Source: CAVSIS01 sp963814875 (GTDB lineage: Bacteria > Acidobacteriota > Thermoanaerobaculia > Thermoanaerobaculales > Sulfomarinibacteraceae). From it: DNA of 64,000 nucleotides. This document shows positions 61,515 through 64,000 of the stretch, piece by piece. The notes below the pieces were generated by a model. The model was given only the letters and a program-made list of their open reading frames with translations, searched no databases and had not been told where the DNA came from. Each line of letters opens with the position of its first letter. Position 1 is the stretch's first letter. The position numbers and the translations under genes are program-made. The stretch covers positions 93,474-157,473 of the forward strand of contig CAWFFJ010000019.1 in NCBI GenBank assembly GCA_963814875.1, written 5' to 3'.

Positions 61515-62057
61515 TCATGGTTGAGAGAGAATACTGCGGATTCGTGTCATGGCTGAGCCCAAGCTACCTGCCTCTTCTGATTCGGGGATGCCCAGGAAGG
61601 GAATGCTAAGGCCGGCAACCCCGAACTGATCGTGCAGCACTTCTAGGAAGATGCCCATCCCAGGCTGGAGTTGCGATTGGTTCTGGCCGACCAGGCGTGG
61701 GGCGCTGGAGACGCTGCAGCTGGGGCTTCCCTCGACTCCCAGGACGCAGACTATTTGGTAGCCGGCTTCCCGGTACGACGCTGCTTGGGCCGCGGCGCGC
61801 CGTGCGATGTCGAGGCATGTGGTGCGGTACTCAGGCGTGTCGTACTGCTCGACCGTGTCGGTCCCGAGGGGGCGGGAGGGGCCGAGGTGGATGAACTCGG
61901 GACAGGGCAGTTGGACGATGCCGACCCCGGCCTCCTCGAGGAGGGCAATGAGTGGGGAGAAGATGCCGGGATGGGTTGCGAGTCCGGCCACCTTGGCGTT
62001 CTGATTCAGGAGGCAGTGGGCCAAGACCACGATCCTGCGACTGCGGACATCTGTCAT
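61515..62057 (-). CDS. TudS/DUF523-like [4Fe-4S] protein
   Basis: A 180-residue protein, VLAHCLLNQNAKVAGLATHP, with VQLPCPEFIHLGPSRPLGTD and VCVLGVEGSPSCSVSS. Cys15, Cys52 and Cys114 are the three cluster ligands expected in TudS-type proteins, which use a three-Cys [4Fe-4S] cluster to remove sulfur from thiouracil-like compounds. The family call is by recalled motif pattern. The gene stands alone between attC-like sites. Confidence 0.8.
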   Translation of the reverse strand: MTDVRSRRIVVLAHCLLNQNAKVAGLATHPGIFSPLIALLEEAGVGIVQLPCPEFIHLGPSRPLGTDTVEQYDTPEYRTTCLDIARRAAAQAASYREAGYQIVCVLGVEGSPSCSVSSAPRLVGQNQSQLQPGMGIFLEVLHDQFGVAGLSIPFLGIPESEEAGSLGSAMTRIRSILSQP

Positions 62058-62120
62058 GGTGGTTCGAAACTGTGAATGAGAAGGTCTGACGGGTGGGTCA
62101 TGGGCATTGGGGGAAGGAGC

Positions 62121-62252
62121 GTCTAACGTCCGCCGTTCGGCGGCCGCGCCGGTTGGACCGTAGGTGCGACGTGCGCGACGCTGTGCCGCGTGGATGGGTG
62201 GTCCGGCTGCAGAGCGCGTACGCGGTCGCGGACGCTGAACGGTAGGCTAGGC
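62121..62252 (-). repeat. attC-like site 4
   Basis: On the minus strand, GCCTAGCC (62252-62245), then GCGGACG complement pairs: CGTCCGC (minus 62234-62228) with GCGGACG (62133-62127), and the distal GTTAGAC (62127-62121) matching GTTRRRY. The interior is long and variable. It lies before the TudS-like gene and after the DUF6933-like pseudogene. The remainder of the 302-base gap 62058-62359 holds no gene. Confidence 0.45.
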
Positions 62253-62359
62253 TTTCGCGACACTTATCACCTTTAATCCATGTGGGGTCTTTAGAAGTTG
62301 AGCTGTGCGCCTTGTCGGTCGAATCCATCTCAAGTGGGCCGCAGGGAGCGCGGTGACCC

Positions 62360-62759
62360 TTAACGACTAGTCCAGGAGAGAGAGGTCCTCTGGTCCGACA
62401 TGAATCTGAAGAGCTGAATGAAGTCGTTCATTGATCCCAGGACGAACCGGCCGTTGGGGCCACCGAAAGACAGTGGTCGTGTCGCCGCGAGCTGACGTTC
62501 GATGAGGTTGCGCGGCATGTTAAGAACGTTGAGGATTCGTCGAGGCACTTCAGGAACCGTGGAACCAGATGATCCAGGCTCGGGCGGTTGTGAACAGCGG
62601 AAGAAACGAGCGCTCGCTACAAAGATCATGTGGTCCCCGCGAGGAGCGTAGACGTATTGGCGAACGAATCACCAAGGCAGTTGGATGGCGGCGGAGGTCC
62701 GCCAGGGTCAGGTATCCAAGCCGCTTCAAGAGCTTCGCGGTGCAATGCAACGTAGCCAT
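62360..62759 (-). pseudogene. Decayed DUF6933-like gene
   Basis: Fragments of one small protein lie in three frames. ATG 62759 opens MATLHCTAKLLKRLGYLTL. A second frame gives LGDSFANTSTLLAG. A third gives HMIFVASAR, and the original frame SFLPLFTTAR. The 3' part reads LNVLNMPRNLIERQLAATRP and GRFVLGSMNDFIQLF, ending at 62360. These match, by memory, the DUF6933 pattern (HCTxKLLKxL, LGDWYANL, RSVLGSMNDF). At least three frameshifts separate them. Position fits a cassette upstream of attC-like site 4. Confidence 0.6.
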
Positions 62760-62794
62760 GAGAGATGATAGCCGAGATGAGCCGAGCGTCCGAG

Positions 62795-62896
62795 CCAGTG
62801 GACCGCGTGTCCCCGCCGTAGGCGGGGACGGGCACGGTCGGTGCCCGACCCTAGGGAGGGATCCGCGCCGGGCGCGCCCGGAACGGGGTCCACTGG
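62795..62896. repeat. 102-bp nested palindromic element
   Basis: Perfect 10-bp inverted repeats CCAGTGGACC (62795-62804) and GGTCCACTGG (62887-62896) enclose three perfect hairpins: GTCCCCGCC-GTA-GGCGGGGAC (62809-62829), GGGCAC-GGTCG-GTGCCC (62830-62846) and the 14-bp palindrome CCGGGCGCGCCCGG (62868-62881). It lies just upstream of the DUF6933-like pseudogene. No transposase is nearby. A MITE-like or regulatory structure is possible. Confidence 0.75.
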
Positions 62897-63079
62897 AACG
62901 ACTGTCAATCCAAAGCACAGGATATCAGGTTGTTACGAGATTGACACTTCAAGAAAGGACAGCCCCGCCGGAGGCGAGTCATTCAATCAAGAGCGGTTCA
63001 TTGCTGCCGGATTTCAAGGACGAACAGGCATTCAAAGGGGTCAGTGCGAACCAGGCGAAACTAGGCAGGCTCATGACCG
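62897..63079. other. Gene-free stretch
   Basis: No gene or clear structure is seen between the nested palindrome and the methyltransferase pseudogene. The last 49 bases of the window (63952-64000) likewise hold nothing recognisable. Confidence 0.5.
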
Positions 63080-63951
63080 CAAGCAAGAAACCCATCGGGA
63101 GGGCGAATCATCGTCCATACCAGGCCGGCGAACCTGACGGAAGCGCAGTCTCCGGCCGGAGGCAAAGAGCCGAAAGTTGATGGGATCGGCAACTCTTAAA
63201 GGTATTGACGTAATTCGCTGACCGTGGGGAGGAAACCCTCGCCACGTTTGTGCCATCGCGCAACCGTCCATCGTCGGTGTGCCAAAAGTCAATTGGGAAC
63301 GACCCATTTGGGCAATCAATCCAAAGCCTGCCTCGCTGTGCACACAACTGCAGCATTCCTGCAAATCGTTGCGCGCCACTCTCCTTCGAACTGGATTTGC
63401 GAACCGAATAGTTACCGTTCTGGCGGGTTTCTAAACGCAATGCGTTTGATCATGCCGGAACTTAGCACGACATCAAAGTACCGGTCTGGAAAGGGCATGC
63501 AGGCAACGTCGGCTACCACAAGGCGTGATTCGCGTCTCGTCTCAACCACGACCAACGGTGAAAACTCGACAGATCCACTCCCCGCGCGTCCCACCCCATT
63601 CTGTTCATGAGTTCGACTGCGACGCCGTTGCCTACATCCGCAGTCCAGCACTCTCAAGCGCCGACGGATGAGGCTGAATGTTGAGGTAGTCTCGAGATGG
63701 GACCGAAGGAGCTCTTCTCGATTCGCTCATCGTGCACCTTCTCTTCACGGATGAGGGGCGGCGGCGTCCAACTTCGATTCACCTATTGATGGATCGAAAT
63801 CATCGATGGACCGACCCAAAGAAAAATCAGCGATTCCATCGGGGGCCGGAAAGATAATTTCGCACCCAGTGCACCTCAGTTCTTTCGGAGCAAGAGCAAG
63901 GGATCCGTGACAGGTCGGACAGACGAGAGTCGGATGACTGTGCACATTCAC
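63080..63951 (-). pseudogene. Multiply frameshifted SAM-methyltransferase with N-terminal zinc ribbon
   Basis: From 63951 the minus strand gives LVCPTCHGSLALAPKELRCT and GIADFSLGRSIDDFD, a Trm112-like zinc ribbon. Further parts lie in alternating frames: SLIRRRLRVLDCGC, then GNGVAVELMNRMGWDARGVD (SAM motif I and II), then LVVADVACMPFPDRYFDVVL, then GRLWIDCPNGSFPIDFWH and GEGFLPTVSELRQYL. Together they spell a methyltransferase of about 290 residues, broken by at least five frame changes and a stop. The function is lost. Confidence 0.65.
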
Positions 63952-64000
63952 CGTCCAAGCTTCAATGCTTCATTCCGAGAGTCTTTCTGATGAGAGTGGT

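Noticed and set aside
62360..62629. An 89-codon minus-strand ORF as a complete gene
   Set aside because: Better explained as the 3' fragment of the decayed DUF6933-like gene that starts at 62759.
63108..63440. A 110-codon minus-strand ORF as a separate gene
   Set aside because: Its useful part (GRLWIDCPNGSFPIDFWH) is the C-terminal block of the frameshifted methyltransferase, not an independent gene.

Overview
This is a high-GC chromosomal segment of an aerobic, Gram-negative-type bacterium, most probably an Acidobacteriota member. That placement is inference: it rests on the alternative complex III (act) operon joined to an aa3-type oxidase, the Ser/Thr kinase fused to tandem IGP-ARVLV modules, the secreted proteins and the repeats. 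There is no rRNA gene to test it. No tRNA, rRNA, CRISPR array, transposase or integrase gene was recognised.

Layout. Positions 1-6011 (minus strand) hold carbon metabolism: a ThDP enzyme cut by the window edge, a GMC oxidoreductase with its small subunit, a decayed four-helix-bundle gene in a repeat-rich 1-kb gap, acetate kinase and a 3-hydroxyacyl-CoA dehydrogenase. Positions 6119-8614 hold a TlpA-like thioredoxin, an unknown exported protein and a frameshifted threonine aldolase. Positions 8641-22208 are the respiratory core: promoter, actABCDEF, a small membrane protein, a SCO copper chaperone, cytochrome oxidase subunits II-I-III-IV and a second subunit-III-like protein. Electrons would pass from quinol through ACIII to cytochrome c and the CuA/heme-copper oxidase. 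An aroD-aroE fusion, a TauE/SafE permease and a c-heme sensor coupled to a Ser/Thr kinase follow.

Positions 27038-57684 are mostly housekeeping and cell-envelope genes: trpS, ferredoxin, a histidine kinase, metK, an SSS symporter, nth, a class IV aminotransferase, an M50 protease, a large TPR protein, rnhB, rplS, a PrsW-like protease, a TtcA-like protein, tatC/tatA, ctpA, dtd, ssb, murJ, an MFS exporter, an EcsC protein, a stand-alone receiver, and many small proteins of unknown role. Short dispersed repeats (CACAGAG hairpins, a TAGCCTGCAT motif at gene ends, perfect palindromes) sit in the gaps.

After the APC permease (58224-60092) the character changes: lower gene density, several broken genes and a run of single-gene units on the minus strand separated by attC-like palindromes (about 60294-62759). 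I read this as an integron gene-cassette array with no integrase in view (CALIN-like). It carries a membrane protein, a RelE/RHH toxin-antitoxin pair, a TudS-like [4Fe-4S] protein and a decayed DUF6933-like gene. It is followed by a 102-bp nested palindrome and a heavily frameshifted methyltransferase pseudogene. This is the most unusual part of the window.
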